From: Micropterix aruncella
Lineage: Eukaryota; Arthropoda; Insecta; Lepidoptera; Micropterigidae
Direction: 5' to 3'
NCBI GenBank assembly: GCA_944548615.1
Contig: OX155960.1
Coordinates: 34,006,475-34,070,474, forward strand
Length of the DNA: 64,000 nucleotides
In this document: positions 1-11,860 of the stretch, piece after piece
How the letters are laid out: every line of letters starts with the position of its first letter
Position numbering within the stretch: the first letter of the stretch is position 1
Made by a program: the position numbers and the translations under genes
The notes under the pieces: generated by a model
Told to the model about the DNA's origin: nothing
What the model saw: only the letters and a program-made list of their open reading frames with translations
Databases searched by the model: none

Positions 1-1277
1 CCTATATATATACATCACATAAAATTCCTTTTTCTTGATTTAGATGCAGCGAATTTTTCTATAATATCGAAAGTTAAATTCTGTAGGAAATCACTCTCAA
101 TGAATAAAAATGCTAAAGCATTAAGTTTTTCTTGGCGATCCATCGAAAGTAGTTTTTCATTTTTTTTAAAGCCGAAAATGATCTTTCACCACTGCAATTT
201 GTGATGGCCATGGAAAGGAAAATTCGCAGTACGATCTCTACATTAGGGAACATTGACTTGACATTACAACTTTTTAACAATACCAATTGTTTTTTCGGTT
301 CAGATTCCTGTGTCCCCACTTTGTTATCATGTTTTATATTATCTTTCAAAAATTGTGCTAAATACGCACATTCTTCAGGAAACACATCTTCCAAATCAGT
401 GTTATAAATTTGCAGTAGTTGCGATTTACTCGTTATCTGATCTTTTGTCATATTAATTAGGTTCCACATAAATTCAAACTGAGTATGTAATTTTCTGTAA
501 ATCGCTAGCCATTCTCTAAATTAACTTTAAGACAATCTATCGCAATGAAATATTGCTCCATTATGAAGGACTGCCTTCCGTTAAACTGTGTATGACCCTC
601 AATAGTTTTATCGAGAGGAACTTTCGGTTTCTTTTGTCTTTTCATGTCTTTTTTATACATATCCGAGCCACACATTTCTTTGGCCTCAGCTTCAAATCTT
701 TCAAATTCCTTTTCGTCAAGATGCATATTCAAGAATGATTCTACTATATAAGCAAACAACATTAGATAAATCTGTATCTATTCCCTGTAGTTTTTTACTT
801 ACCTCTTGAAATTTCATCAGTACACTGTTCCAAAAACATATCAATAGAGTCATTTCAAGGAGTTTAACTTTATCCACCATGGATTTAACTTCTAACTTAA
901 CATCCTTCGTTTGGGGTTCATCACTGCTTATCTCGTTTATACGGATATGACCTCATGATAAGACTTGTACAAAGCTTTACTCGCGTCAGCACGGGCAGTC
1001 CATCGAGTTCTAGATATCGTTTTCAGAACAAGGGAATCTTTTTCTAATATATTTAATAATTTCCCATTTATTCGTTGTGTCATAAGTCTCAAATAATTTG
1101 TAAATGCAATGTTGGTTGAGTGAGACGGCGAAAGCGCGCGTGCGGAACTAACACAATTTCGAGTATTTATTTTATTTCCCGCACATAAGTGATCTGACTT
1201 ATAGGCCCTATATGCGCCCCTAAAATCCTAGCGCCCTAGGCTATAGCCTAATTAGCCTATTGGTAAATCGGGCCCTG
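1..1277 (-). mobile_element. hAT-family DNA transposon, one end (other end outside window)
   Basis: The right boundary at 1277 is the terminus: read on the minus strand it starts CAGGGCCCGATTTACC, the usual kind of hAT (ZMYM1-like group) terminal inverted repeat. The next eight plus-strand bases, catacata (1278-1285), are the expected place for an 8 bp target duplication, but the partner lies outside the window and cannot be checked. Subterminal sequence at 1195-1260 is rich in TAGGC/GCCTA motifs. The body carries a broken transposase read from right to left. Confidence 0.75.
15..1100 (-). pseudogene. hAT transposase remnant with C-terminal dimerisation domain
   Basis: The minus strand encodes pieces of a hAT transposase of the type annotated as zinc finger MYM-type protein 1-like. 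Around 940-1040 the frame reads a block like LKTISRTRWTARADA, matching the family's conserved 'SxTRWSARADA' segment. 505-762 and 113-469 give the region leading into the dimerisation domain, including FPNVEIVLRIFLSMA and the signature GERSFSALKKMKNYFR. A single-base frameshift near 120 puts the expected C-terminus (ALAFLFIESDF...) into another frame. Several stops and frame changes separate the pieces, so this is a dead copy. The zinc-finger N-terminus and the catalytic N-terminal half are not visible here. Confidence 0.8.
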
Positions 1278-1286
1278 CATACATAT

Positions 1287-1418
1287 GCTGTAAAAATATA
1301 ACCCTTCTATTGGCAGTCAGGAAATAAATCATAGCACTCAGTACTAACCGAACCACAGTCATAATTTCATCACAATTAAAAAGTTTTACCGCCCAACGAA
1401 GTGGGCACGGGTCAGCTA
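1287..1418 (-). repeat. Fragment of a common insect interspersed repeat (CTAGCTGACCCGTGCC start)
   Basis: Read on the minus strand, 1418 downward begins CTAGCTGACCCGTGCC and is followed by a short GC hairpin (CCCACTTCGTTGGG). This resembles the conserved start of a repeat widespread in lepidopteran genomes, also seen at 51792 in this window. The class is not assigned and the inner boundary is approximate. Confidence 0.4.
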
Positions 1419-2665
1419 GTTGTTTATAATTTCACATTACATCATATTATTATCTCATTTATATTATTTCTCATTCTAGGCAGGGATTGTACATAATTAA
1501 AAATAATTTACCTCAATATAATTTTGTGTTCGAAATATGTTTATTACATATAAAGTAAGTTATGCCGATATTTTTTTTATTTATATGCAAAAATATATTC
1601 TATTATTTCTGCCCCCTATATTTTGTAAATATATATTGTGAAAAGTTACTTACTGTGACTTTACACTTGTAACTACGCCGCGCCATTCAATAAAGATTTA
1701 TCTGATTAAGGTTCTACTTTGTTGGTCCCTGGACTTGAAATAAATAATCTTCCTCGTATTTTACCATTATATAAGTGTATCACTTGTCACGGTCTAACGA
1801 TTGGCATCTCTAAATATATCATAACCTCACCGGATGCATTACAAATAATACGTTTTAATTGTTATATAATTAAATTTATGGCAATGTTTCATCATGGCTA
1901 TGTTTAATTAAACCTGAGCCAAATAAATCTGCCTTAGAATTCTGGATCATTCTACTAGACATTTTAAGTGGCATCATTGACAGCTCGTGTCGAGCTCCTT
2001 CGCGAAAAAATGTTCGCCACTATTGTTTCACTTATCAAAGGTGAACAGTAACCACATCAGCGCGCGTATTCGCGTATGTCGTCATCGTTACGCGGTCTTA
2101 TGTCTATTCGCAGAGGTACGTCTAGAGAATACGAGATAAGTGGCAGACCTGCTTTTTCCCGTATCATACGCAAAACAAGCAAACGTACGCGAAAACACAG
2201 TAGGTTAAATATCTAGAGAATTGGGCCCATTGCCTACATTTCTATATAGCTTACAACTTTTTTCGGCATTGAAATAGAAATGTTATAATCTGAAAATTTA
2301 ATAGGTACTTATAACCACGTTGTTATTAATGATTGAACAGAAATCAAAAATGTCTTAGAATCTGGGGATACTGCCTACAACTTTGTTGTAAGTCATTTCT
2401 TAATATCTCTGGTGGTTAACGAGTAGGTATAGTAATTAAAATTTTGATATGATGGCAAAAAATAAATTATTTTAAAATCGAACCTCAATAATCGCACTTA
2501 CTATAGCCCATTAAAATCAATGAAATCTAATAAAAGGAAACAAAGGGTTTAAAAATGCAATGCTAAAAAAACGCTAATATTATCTATATTGCCAATAGGT
2601 AGACCAGCGACAAAATTTGGAAAACTACATGATACCGTGTATCAACCGGATATTCTTTACTATTC
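1419..2665. other. AT-rich non-coding stretch
   Basis: I recognise no gene, exon or complete repeat here. A somewhat GC-richer patch at 1985-2160 has no recognisable coding potential. Confidence 0.5.
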
Positions 2666-2674
2666 AGAGAACTA

Positions 2675-3307
2675 ACTAGAGCTGTCAGCTACACCGGGCG
2701 AACCCGTCACCTCAGGAAGTTTTAACGATATTGGTCGTTCTGTCTCCCGTGTGCGCAGAATATGGGGGCGAAAAACAATCCACAGTTTAGTTACACCACC
2801 TGCCCGTCAGAGGCCAACGCCTTACGGCGAGGCACCGGGAAAGGTAAACAGAGGGCAGCCTCGCCCCCTGACTACCAGTTTAGAAGGATATCACCGTCTG
2901 GAATTAACTTCCAGGTTACCTGATACGGTGTCTACCGAATCTATCGCGGACCACGGCATCCTTTGCCCGGTTTATTCAGCCGGAGTCGGGTGGCCGAATG
3001 GTCGTTTAAAGAGTATTTGCCATAAGGTTAAAACCATCCCCGCTCTTCAGGGAACATTACTGTTCCCAGACTCCCCCAGCTGTTAGTCGGAGTGCACAAT
3101 CGATTGGCTGACGCCTCACGGTGCTCAAACCGTCGAGGAGCGCCTGAAGGTTGACTCCTTGGGAGACTGGCGCGCAGGCCATCATCCTACCTAGGCTCTC
3201 CTTCTGTGTGGAGGCCGCTGGATGGGTGTTGACCCGTAAGTATGACCGACCCTGAACGATTAGGATTTCGTGACCAAACTGCAACAGGGCCCATTAGCTC
3301 CTAATTT
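2675..3307 (-). mobile_element. R retroposon copy 1
   Basis: This is a 633 bp member of the R family, sense strand minus, with an internal deletion relative to the 665 bp copies. The sense 5' end is near 3307 (gggagctaat-type start) and the sense 3' end is GTAGCTGACAGCTCTAGT near 2675. It is flanked by a perfect 9 bp direct repeat, agagaacta, at 2666-2674 and 3308-3316, read as a target-site duplication. The family's internal landmarks are present, including the GGGTGTTGACCC hairpin near 3225-3236. Open frames across it are broken between copies and match no family I know. Confidence 0.75.
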
Positions 3308-3920
3308 AGAGAACTAGTAAAAAGTTGGTATTCGTACGGCTACAAATATTTTTTTAAGTCGTCTGTTTGTAATGCAGGTTCCTGGCTTGGTTTATAGATG
3401 GCGTCCAAAATCTAATCAGCTTATTCTATTAATAAATGAAACATGTATAGTTATCAACTACAACGGGCGAACCCGTCATCTCAGGAAGTCGAAAGAAGTC
3501 TAACAAAATAGTCGTTCTATCTCCAGTGAAGTGAGCGCAGAAGACTTAGGACAAAACAATCCACCGTCAAGCTCCGCCACATGCTCGTAAGAGGCCAACG
3601 CCTTATTCACGAGATAGACAAGAATGTTACCCAGCGGGCACATACTCTCACGCCCTTACTTCCAGTTGCGACCAGATTAATCCGGTCTCTCGACTCGTTA
3701 CGAGTACGAGGTCGCTTGCGCGGTCGTCTCCCTTACGTAGCGGTGAAACGGTGTCAACCGAATCTATCACGGACCACGGCATCCTTTGCCCGGTTCTGCA
3801 CCCGGAATCGGGTAGCCGATGGTCGTTTCAAGAGCAGTCGCCGTAAGGTCCGCAACCACCCCCGCTCTATAGGAAACAGTACAGCTTACAGACTCCCCCG
3901 ACTGTTAGTCGACTGTTAGT

Positions 3921-4586
3921 GGGAGCAAATGGGCCCTTGCTGAGTTGGCCACGAAGACCCATTCTGTTTCAGGGTCGGTCACACTCACGGGTCAACACCC
4001 ATCCGATGGCCTCCACGCATGGGGTGCGAGCCTGGGTAGGACACTGGGTCAACCAGTCTCCCCTGGGAACAATCCTCTGGCGCTCCTGGACGGTCTGCGC
4101 ACCGAGCGGCGCAGGCCAATCGATTGTGCTCTCCGACTAACAATCGGGGGAGTCTGGGAACTGTATTGTTTCCTATAGAGCGGGGGCAGTTGTCTACCTT
4201 ACGGCGACTGCTCTTGAAATGACCATTGGCCATCCGATCCCGGTTCAGAGTCGGGTAAAGGACGCCTTGGTCCGCGACAGATTCGGTGCACTCCGTTTCA
4301 CCGCTTCGTAAGGGAGAGGACCGCGCAAGCGACCTCGAACTCGGAACCAATCGAGAGACCGGAGAAATCTGGTCACAATTGGAAGTGAGGGCGCGAGTAT
4401 CTCGAGCCCGCCGGGTTTATTCCTGGCTCACTCGCGGTAAGGCGTTGGACTCTCACGGGTTGTGACGTAGCTGGACGTAGAATGTACTGTCCAAAGTCTT
4501 CTACGTTCACTGCAGGGCGACAGAACGACTAATCGTTAAAACGTCCTGTGGTGACGGGCTCGCCCGTTGTAGTTTACACCGCAAGA
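3921..4586 (+). mobile_element. R retroposon copy nested inside copy 2
   Basis: This is a full-length 666 bp R element in sense plus orientation. It starts gggagcaaatgggccc and ends with the CACCGCAAGA type of 3' terminus. The flanks are tgttagt at 3914-3920 and 4587-4593, a 7 bp duplication of the older R copy's own sequence. It is very similar to the copies at 9613 and 54707, suggesting one young subfamily. It has no coding capacity that survives comparison between copies. Confidence 0.8.
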
Positions 4587-4789
4587 TGTTAGTCAGAGTG
4601 CACAATCGATTAGCTTACACCGCACGGTGCGCAGACCGTCCAGGAGCGCCAGAAGATTGACTCCTAGGGGAAACTAGCCCTAAGGCCAGAGTCCTACCCG
4701 GGCTCTCGCTTCATGCGTGGAGGCCGCCGGATGGGTGTTGACCCGTGAGTGTGACCGACCCTGAACTAATAGGTCTTCGTGTTCAACTT

Positions 4790-5338
4790 AAAGCAGCAGC
4801 GACAACTGCAAGTAATTATTTATTTGTAATATGTACCTATGTATAATATAAATATAATATAATTTATATATGTACACCCATTACTTATTTTGAATTTTTG
4901 TTATATAAATATGATTTATATATGTTTATATGTTTGCAGTTATACAGTTATATATGTTTGCGGTTAACTCTACAATTTTTGCGGTCATTTGACATTTTTT
5001 GCTTGGTGGGATGAGTCCTTGCCGTTTGGACTAGGACGATGACTTTTCCCGGCAAAGTTACATTTTCGGCAAAGTTACATTGGCCGTCTACAAACGCGTC
5101 GGGAGGACTATCGTCTGTTTCCGCGCGGTATAGATCCGTTTTCTCTCAAGTAATAAATATTTACGGATGTATTTTTTATTTCATAATTAATTTGTAAAAT
5201 ATTTTTCAAATCATTTCAAACGGCGTAAATTATAATCGGCATAAGAACATGTTTTTTAAAGAATTATGTATCTAATTATAAGTTCATCCTGTTACCTTAC
5301 CTAAATAAATAAATAAAAATAAATAAATAAATAAAAAT
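4790..5338. repeat. AT-rich insertion ending in an (AAATA/AAAT)n tract
   Basis: This low-complexity block interrupts R copy 2 and ends in a tandem aaataaataaat tract at 5304-5338. The trinucleotide act occurs on both sides, too short to be a secure target duplication. A simple-repeat tail inside an otherwise continuous element suggests a retroposed sequence. The family is not recognised. Confidence 0.45.
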
Positions 5339-5367
5339 ACTCAGCAAGGGCCCATTAGCTCCCACAC

Positions 5368-8349
5368 TGATGAAATGCTCATTTCATGTTCCATTGCATG
5401 TTACCTATCGTCAGTCTGTACGCAGCATAACAAGGCGTTGTTGAGATATCAATGAGCCAAAAAGACATACACAGACGGACAGACAGATTATTTCTTTGTA
5501 TATGTGTATGATTCTGAATGTTTAAAACGTGGACAAAATCGATTTAGGCAAAATCTGTTTTTAGTTTTTTTTAAGTAAATTTAATTAATAAATTTGCTTC
5601 GCGCCAGTCGTGTGTACATTGGGACCCAGTGTTGGGTCAGTAGTTTGAATATTTCAATCGACTAATCAATCACGATTGATTAGTCGCGACTAACGTTAAT
5701 CACGATTGAAGTAATCGCGACTAAATCAGTTAATCGTCAATCGCGACTAACTTGCTCTTTAGATAGCACCCGACAAATCATCCTCGTCGGTCGGTCGGTC
5801 GGTCACGGTCGCGTTCGAGGTCGCGGTCGCGGTCGCGTTCGCGACCGCTGTCTCAAAAACCATAATTCTCGAAAACTATAATTCCTAGATTAAAATTGTT
5901 AAAGACTACATTATTTCCGAGTCAATTTTTGATGTAGAATAATCTCTTTTCAATAAAAATATAATTTACTAAGAGAGACCCTTTATATTAGGAATATAGA
6001 GGAAAGTACTCTTAAATAACTGATAAATGTACTAAATAATAACTAAAAATATATTATTATCTCGCTATGATTATCATGAAAATTTGTTAATTATCATGAA
6101 CATTATCGTATAAATAAATTACCACGAAAAAAGCCTCTAAAATGTCAAAAAATTTAAATACCTAACTTATGTATACCTACAGCGATCTTCATTAATTTTC
6201 AATTTTTGTCTGAATTAAGGATAATTGCTATCAAATTTTCTTTGGACCGAAATTTACGAATATAAAATCCTTCATAATATAATATGTTTTAATGACAGTA
6301 TTTCATTACAATAAGTAAAACACTATCTGCCTTTACAGTTTACACTCCAGAGAGAACATTTTGAATACATCGGATATATGCAGTATATAGAGTATAACAA
6401 AAGAAAGCTTATATTTCGAAAAATTAATAGCTAATTACAATAAATTTAAGCAACATCCTGGAATATAGCATCCTGGAATATAGCTATATATTATAGCCAT
6501 TGGGCTCGCTTTTATTAATATGAAATGGAATGGATTGCGGCCCCAATTACCGGCGCAGACCAAAGCCTCGTAACGTAAACTAATGTGCTATCAGTGTAGC
6601 AGCCAGATTGACGCTCAATTAGTCACACTAATGAGGTTATTATCAGAGGAGTGCATGAGCTAAGTAGCGAAACACTCAGGGTTGTAATTAAATGCCATGC
6701 CCTATAAATTAATATCGCACAGCAGGGCGGATCCATTAGCCCATTAAGATGGCTCGCTCTGGGTGAAGAACTAATTAGTTGATTAAATATGAAGGCCACA
6801 GAATGTAATCTGTAAGAATTCGATATTCTGACGCACGCAATTTTGGCGTTTTACTGGACTTACGGAGGATTTTCTGTTGTAAATTGTTGGATTCGTGCAT
6901 ATTATGTGAAAGTCGGTTGTGTCACCCCAAGACGATCCCGGCAAGCAGACAAGCCCCCTACGTGCCAACCCCCCCCCCCTACCCCGATAGCGATTGTGTC
7001 GCGATTATGATCGATAATGTAATATATTTGTAGTATTTCCCTGTTTTTGAAATGGATATTTTCCAATATGACGTAGTATTTTCTTAAATATGACAGAATT
7101 TAAAACTAATTGTGTCGCTTATATGATAAATATTCCAACCACAATGTGGTACCGAATTTGTCGAATTAGTCTCTAACTCCAATATTTCGAGATTGGATGA
7201 AGTATGACTAGCGCGCCCTGGTGGACCGATTATAACCACAATCTTTTCGACTCTTGCCATGCTCAAATGATGCCTGCATTCCAAATTTTAGCTCAATCGG
7301 ATGAAGCGTTTGGGCGCTTTCGTGGAGGAATACACCCACACAGACACACAGACAGACCCCAATCTAGAACTGGGAGGGGGTTAAATTAAAGATTTCCGTC
7401 TTCATTTCATTAAAAAAAATGCGCGTTCACAATACTTTCCCTAACCGTAGGTTGGCCGGAAGAGTAAAAATTCAATATAATCGACTTTCACAGCCGTATT
7501 CCCCTGAATGTTACACGTCGTTTAGCTATGCCAGGAATTGTACGTGGCTACCCTATGCTATGCGGAATGGAAAAGCCGTTAGCAGAGAAGCACAGTAACA
7601 AGTATGCAGAGCAGCCGTACGGCGTAATTTCAAGCACCATTGTCTGCGAACTGAAACGCAAAACTGCACCGCGCTATCTCATGTCTGCCGTCACTACCGG
7701 ATAGGGATGTATCTAGTGTCAATGGAAAATCCACAATAATGTGTAAAAGGAAACACAGATATCCTAAACGCATTAACACATATTTATATAATATTACATA
7801 TAGAGTAAAAGGTTTAAATATGGGCACCCTTTTTTGTGTTTGATTTAAATCTACTTTCATTTTGAAAAACAACTACAACGAGTTTCCTAAATGCGAGAAG
7901 ACAAAACAATTACTTCATTTCGAAAACGACGATTTACAAAAAGCTTTTACAAAAGCATCAGAACAAAATGGGGTGTAAGCATGGGCCCTCTTTAAAAAAG
8001 TAACTAAAAATATTTTAAAAACAGGATAAAACAATACAAAACAATTACAGAAATCGCAAACATAACTGGCTTTTCAGTCCCGGAACAATCTAAGTGTGCC
8101 CACATTTGTCAATAACACATTTCACCCACACTTCTACCCGAATGGATCTATTGGCACCTATCTTCTTTCGTAGGTGACACCAAGAAAGGGTGCCCATATC
8201 TACACCAGCCCCACCTAAGAAATATGGCCACTATCACATGTAACCATAAATCGTGCGTGGCTAAAGGTGTGCTTCAAAAATTGGCTTAAAATCTCCGCTA
8301 TCCGGATATCACTGAGATTTTTTTTAACACGCTTTTATTAGGTTATTGA
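5368..8349. other. Mostly unassigned non-coding sequence
   Basis: There is no recognisable gene here. Apart from the palindrome-rich block at 5641-5760, 5785-5850 is a GGTC/GCGGTC low-complexity run and 6970-6979 a C tract. 7200-7386 ends in ACACACAGACAGAC followed by a G-rich stretch, a tail layout common in degenerate insect repeats. Short open frames here show no domain. Confidence 0.45.
5641..5760. repeat. Cluster of short palindromic TAATCGCGACTAA-type motifs
   Basis: Repeated variants of AATCGCGACTAA and its complement occur about every 15-30 bases, including the near-perfect hairpin formed by cgactaatcaatc and gattgattagtcg. Such motif clusters can be subterminal repeats of DNA transposons or protein-binding arrays. 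Neither can be decided from this copy. Confidence 0.6.
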
Positions 8350-8400
8350 CCATCTTCCAACTAATTTAACCATCTTCCAACTAATTTAACCATCTTCCAA
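8350..8400. repeat. 20 bp tandem repeat, about 2.5 units
   Basis: The unit ccatcttccaactaatttaa is repeated head to tail without mismatches and abuts the larger minisatellite that begins at 8401. Confidence 0.85.
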
Positions 8401-8670
8401 GGATCGTAGCGTCATGAAATTGGCAGCTGTATGTATGTAGTTCTGATGACAATACAATAATATGGTACTGTCGAACTGATCTGATGATGGAGTCGGAAGA
8501 TATGAACTGGAACTTCATGATGGAACATCGTATCATAGCTGTGTTTGTACTTATTAGAAAAGTCTTGGAATGAACTTTGACCACGATTAGGTTTCAAGGT
8601 CTGATGATGAAGCCGAAAGATAGGCACTGGCATTCCGTGATGGAATATCGTATCATAGCCGTGTGTATGT
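8401..8670 (-). repeat. Minisatellite-like repeat G, about 120 bp period
   Basis: Two diverged units are visible: 'gatggaacatcgtatcatagctgtg' near 8518 recurs as a near copy near 8638. Each contains a ctgatgatg(g/a)ag block. Reverse-complement relatives occur at 11541-11780 and 12150-12300. Dispersed short arrays of one unit suggest they travel inside a transposon. I cannot name the carrier. Confidence 0.55.
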
Positions 8671-9173
8671 GAATATCGTATCATAGCCCAAAAGCGTGTT
8701 TTTAGTGTTTTTTTTTTAACTATTAATTTATTTTTAACTAAACATAAGAACATGAAAAGAAAACGATTTCACATACCTCTCAAAAGTTTGCAGTCCAGAA
8801 TAAACACCAATTTGCACAATAACTCACGCTGCCTCAATAGGTACTTGAAAGAATGTTTCCAACTGCTCTCTGCTATCTTATATTAGCAAATGGCGCCATC
8901 TACAGTCCACGCCGCCAGTCTTCAGTACCTCCCATAGCCACTAGGGAGGGGTGCCCGTTTTTACACCTTCTCCTATATTATTTTGACAAAATATAATGAA
9001 ACTTTTGAGATATTACTTTCGGTTTTTTTAAGACAGAAGGTCTCAATAATTTCTCTCCTGAATGGTTTCTGGCTCCATTTGCACTAGTGAAAGTCGTAAG
9101 AGTCAAAGTCTTTGTTAAGAGCGGAATGATATTTTATTCACGTAATCGCTTTGTTCGAATCGTGATACAATGA

Positions 9174-10483
9174 CAACTAGAGCTGTCGACTATAACGGGC
9201 GAACCCGTCACCTCAGGAAGTTTTACCGAAATTTGATCGTTCTGTTTTCCGTGAGGTGAACGCAGAAGACTTAGGACAAAACAGTCCACCTTCAAGTTGC
9301 GCCACATGCCCGTAAGAAACCAACGCCTTACCGAGAGATAGCTAAGTAAGTCAATCAGCGGGCTGTGACTCTCGCCCTTACTGCCAGTTGCAACCAGATT
9401 AATCCAGTCCCCCGACTGGTTACGGGTTCGAGGTCACTTGAGCGGTCCTCTCCCGTACGTGGCGGTGAAACCTTATCTACCGAATCTATCGCGGACCACG
9501 GCATCCTTTGCCCGGCTGTTCATCCGGAATCGGGTAGCCGATGGTCGTTTCAAGAGCAGTCTCCATAAGGTGAACAACTATCCCCGCTCTATAGAACACA
9601 GTGCTGTTTCCAGGGGGCTAACGGGCCTATGATGAGGTGGCCACGATGACCCATGTGTTCAGGGTCGGTCACACTCACGGGTCAACACCCATCCGACGGC
9701 CTCCCCGCATGGGGTGCTAATCCCGGGTAGGACACTGGGTCAACCAGTCTCCCCTGGGAATCAAACCTCTGGCGCCCCTGGACGGTCTGTACACCGTGCG
9801 GCGCAAGCCAATCGATTGTGCTCTCCGACTAACAGTCGGGGGAGTCTGGGAACTGTATTGTTTCCTACAGAGCTGGGGTGGTTGTCTACCTTACGGCGAC
9901 TGCTCTTGAAATGACCATTGGCCATCCGATCCCGGTTCAGAGTCGGGCAAAGGACGCCTTGGTCCGCGATAGATTCGGTGCACTCCGTTTCACCGCTTCG
10001 TAAAGGAGAGGACCGCACAAGCGACCTCGAACTCGGAACCAATCGAGAGACCGGAGAAATCTGGTCACAATTGGAAGTGAGGGCGCGAGTATCTCGAGCC
10101 CGCCGGGTTTATTCCTGGCTAACTCGCGGTACCTAAGGCGTTGGACTCTCACGGGTTGTGACGTAGCTGGACGTAGAATTGTACTGTCCAAAGTCTTCTA
10201 CGTTCACTGCAGGGCGACAGAACGACTAATCGTTAAAACGTCCTGTGGTGACGGGCTCGCCCGTTGTAGTCGACATCGCAAGATGCTGTTTCCAGATTCC
10301 CCCGACTGTCAGTCAGAATGCACAATCTATTGGCTGACGCCGCACGGTGGTCAAACCGTCCAGGAGCGCCAGAAGATTGACTCCTGTAAGAAACTGGCCA
10401 TCAGGCCAGAGTCCTACCTAGGCTCGCTATTCATACGTGGAGGCTGCCGGATGGGTGTTGAACCCGTGAGTGTGATCGACACT
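9174..10483 (-). mobile_element. R retroposon copy 3 (host copy, interrupted)
   Basis: An R copy with sense minus, whose 3' end (GTCGACAGCTCTAGTTG) is near 9174. Its sense 5' end is truncated near 10483 inside the segment reading actcacgggt in other copies. Flanks gatacaatga (9164-9173) and gatacgatga (10484-10493) match at 9 of 10 positions and look like an aged target duplication. It is split by a younger copy at 9613-10283. Confidence 0.75.
9613..10283 (+). mobile_element. R retroposon copy nested inside copy 3
   Basis: A full-length, about 670 bp element in sense plus orientation, starting with a short G run and ctaacgggcc and ending GTCGACATCGCAAGA. It is flanked by tgctgtttcca, 11-12 bp, at 9602-9612 and 10284-10294; the last base is ambiguous because the element starts with G. 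It is nearly the same sequence as the copy at 54707-55371. Confidence 0.8.
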
Positions 10484-10493
10484 GATACGATGA

Positions 10494-11540
10494 TAGTGTG
10501 GTGCACTCGTGCCGACGCGGCTATGACGCTACTTGATTCCGGGGTGGAATTGCGACTACCGGGTCTCAGAGCCCTGAGCTGCGGACTCAGAAGGGTAGAG
10601 GGAGAGTGGGGCATGCGGAGCGACGTGCGGGTACACGTTGTATAACGCCGTGTGCGGTGATTCGCAAATACATACATTCGTTTTATTTGTCGATTTAAAA
10701 ATAAGTACTAACTATAGTTTAAGTTGACAGTGCACACTTAATATCGTCATTAAAAGTCTGTCTTAGAACAGGCCTATCTTAGGCGACTGTGTCAAACATT
10801 AAAAATAATGTCGCATCAATTTCTTGCTAACATCTTACTTACAAATATGACATTAATTGTTTACTAGATGTGTTACTAAAAAAAAAAAAAAAAAAAAATT
10901 ACCGCAACCGCTGCTACAAAACTATAAAGTAAACTGGGGTTAAGTGAATATCCTTTTATTATAACAATAAATTATTTTCCTCAAGGCCCAGTGGCAGGCA
11001 ATAGGCTCTTCCCGTGCGAGTAGTATTAACATTAAAATGGTCCTACTATAAATTGATTATTTAGAATACGAAGTCCATACGAAGTCCTAAAGAGTTCTGA
11101 TGACAGAACTATTTAAGACTTCGTATGGACTTCTATAGATGATTTCATTAAATATTCTTCTAGATCAGTGGCTCCCAATTATGTAGTTTTTCCTGCGTAC
11201 CACTTCAAGAAAGACCTCGAACTCGCGTACCCATTATTGCAGGAATAATAAATCAAAAACGAAATCAGTTTTTTTTAACATTAAGTAGAGTGGTGAATCA
11301 TTTTTTGCTTTTTATTTTTGGCTTTTTAGGGCAGTACTTATAAATGCATGTTTTTTTAGTTTTTGTACCTATTTTTTTTTACTGTCTTACCATAAAAGGT
11401 GATTTCTTACCACAAAAGGTCACAAGAATAAAAAGTACTTTCAGTCTTACTACAATTATGTATTATTAGAGTATTCGCATTCATTATTAGAGTACATCTC
11501 AAGACGATTTCAACAAGCCCAAACACGTTAAGCATTTATT
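10494..11540. other. Unassigned sequence with GC-rich start and A tract
   Basis: 10494-10640 is notably GC-rich and open in one frame but matches nothing I know. 10878-10899 is an uninterrupted A run. The rest is AT-rich. A long hairpin at 11070-11133 is listed separately. Confidence 0.4.
11070..11133. repeat. Long interrupted hairpin, 17 bp plus 7 bp stems
   Basis: The 17 bases at 11070-11086 (GAAGTCCATACGAAGTC) pair perfectly with 11117-11133. Inside them AGTTCTG (11093-11099) pairs perfectly with CAGAACT (11104-11110), leaving a four-base loop. Short bulges separate the two stems. Confidence 0.85.
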
Positions 11541-11860
11541 GTTCCGTTATTGAGTTCCAGTGCCTACCTTTCGGCTCCGTCATCGGGTGGAAACCATTCA
11601 TGACCAGAGTACATCTCAAGACGATTCCAAAAAGCCCAACACGGCTAAAATACGTTGTTTCGTTATAGAATTCCAGTGCCAACCTTCCGGCTCTATCAGC
11701 AGACCCTGGAAATCATTTATGACCAGAGTAAATCTCAAACCGATTCCAACAAGCCCAAACTTGTCTCTTTGTTCCGGATAACTGCATTCCAGCTCGGTCC
11801 CTTACTGTATTTGCGGAGCCGTCCTCGCGTACCAACTTAAGTCGATGGAGTCTCCTTACA
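11541..11860 (+). repeat. Minisatellite-like repeat G, second array
   Basis: A unit beginning gttccgttattgagttccag (11541) recurs near 11656 as gtttcgttatagaattccag, a period of about 115 bp. Each unit carries a block complementary in sense to the ctgatgatg block of the 8401 array. A partial third unit follows. Short open frames here are repeats of each other and are not genes. Confidence 0.55.

Larger units (their letters stand above)
3450..5367 (-). mobile_element. R retroposon copy 2 (host copy, twice interrupted)
   Basis: An older R copy with sense minus. Its 3' end (GTAGTTGATAAC) is near 3450 and its 5' end (gggagctaatgggccc) near 5367. It is split by a second R copy in opposite orientation (3921-4586) and by an AT-rich insertion (about 4790-5338). 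Removing the two insertions leaves one copy of normal layout: 3450-3920, 4594-4789 and 5339-5367. The tail that should directly follow 'tcttcgtgttcaact' resumes at 5339 with 'cagcaagggcccatta', which fixes the second interruption. No clear outer target duplication was found. Confidence 0.7.

Noticed and set aside
3921..4586. Helitron origin of the R family
   Set aside because: Real target duplications are present and there is no CTRR end with a preceding hairpin.
9174..10483. Foldback or Mutator-like transposon with long inverted arms
   Set aside because: The apparent arms are two separate R copies in opposite orientation, as shown by a duplication of the host copy at the junction. Single R copies have no long inverted termini.
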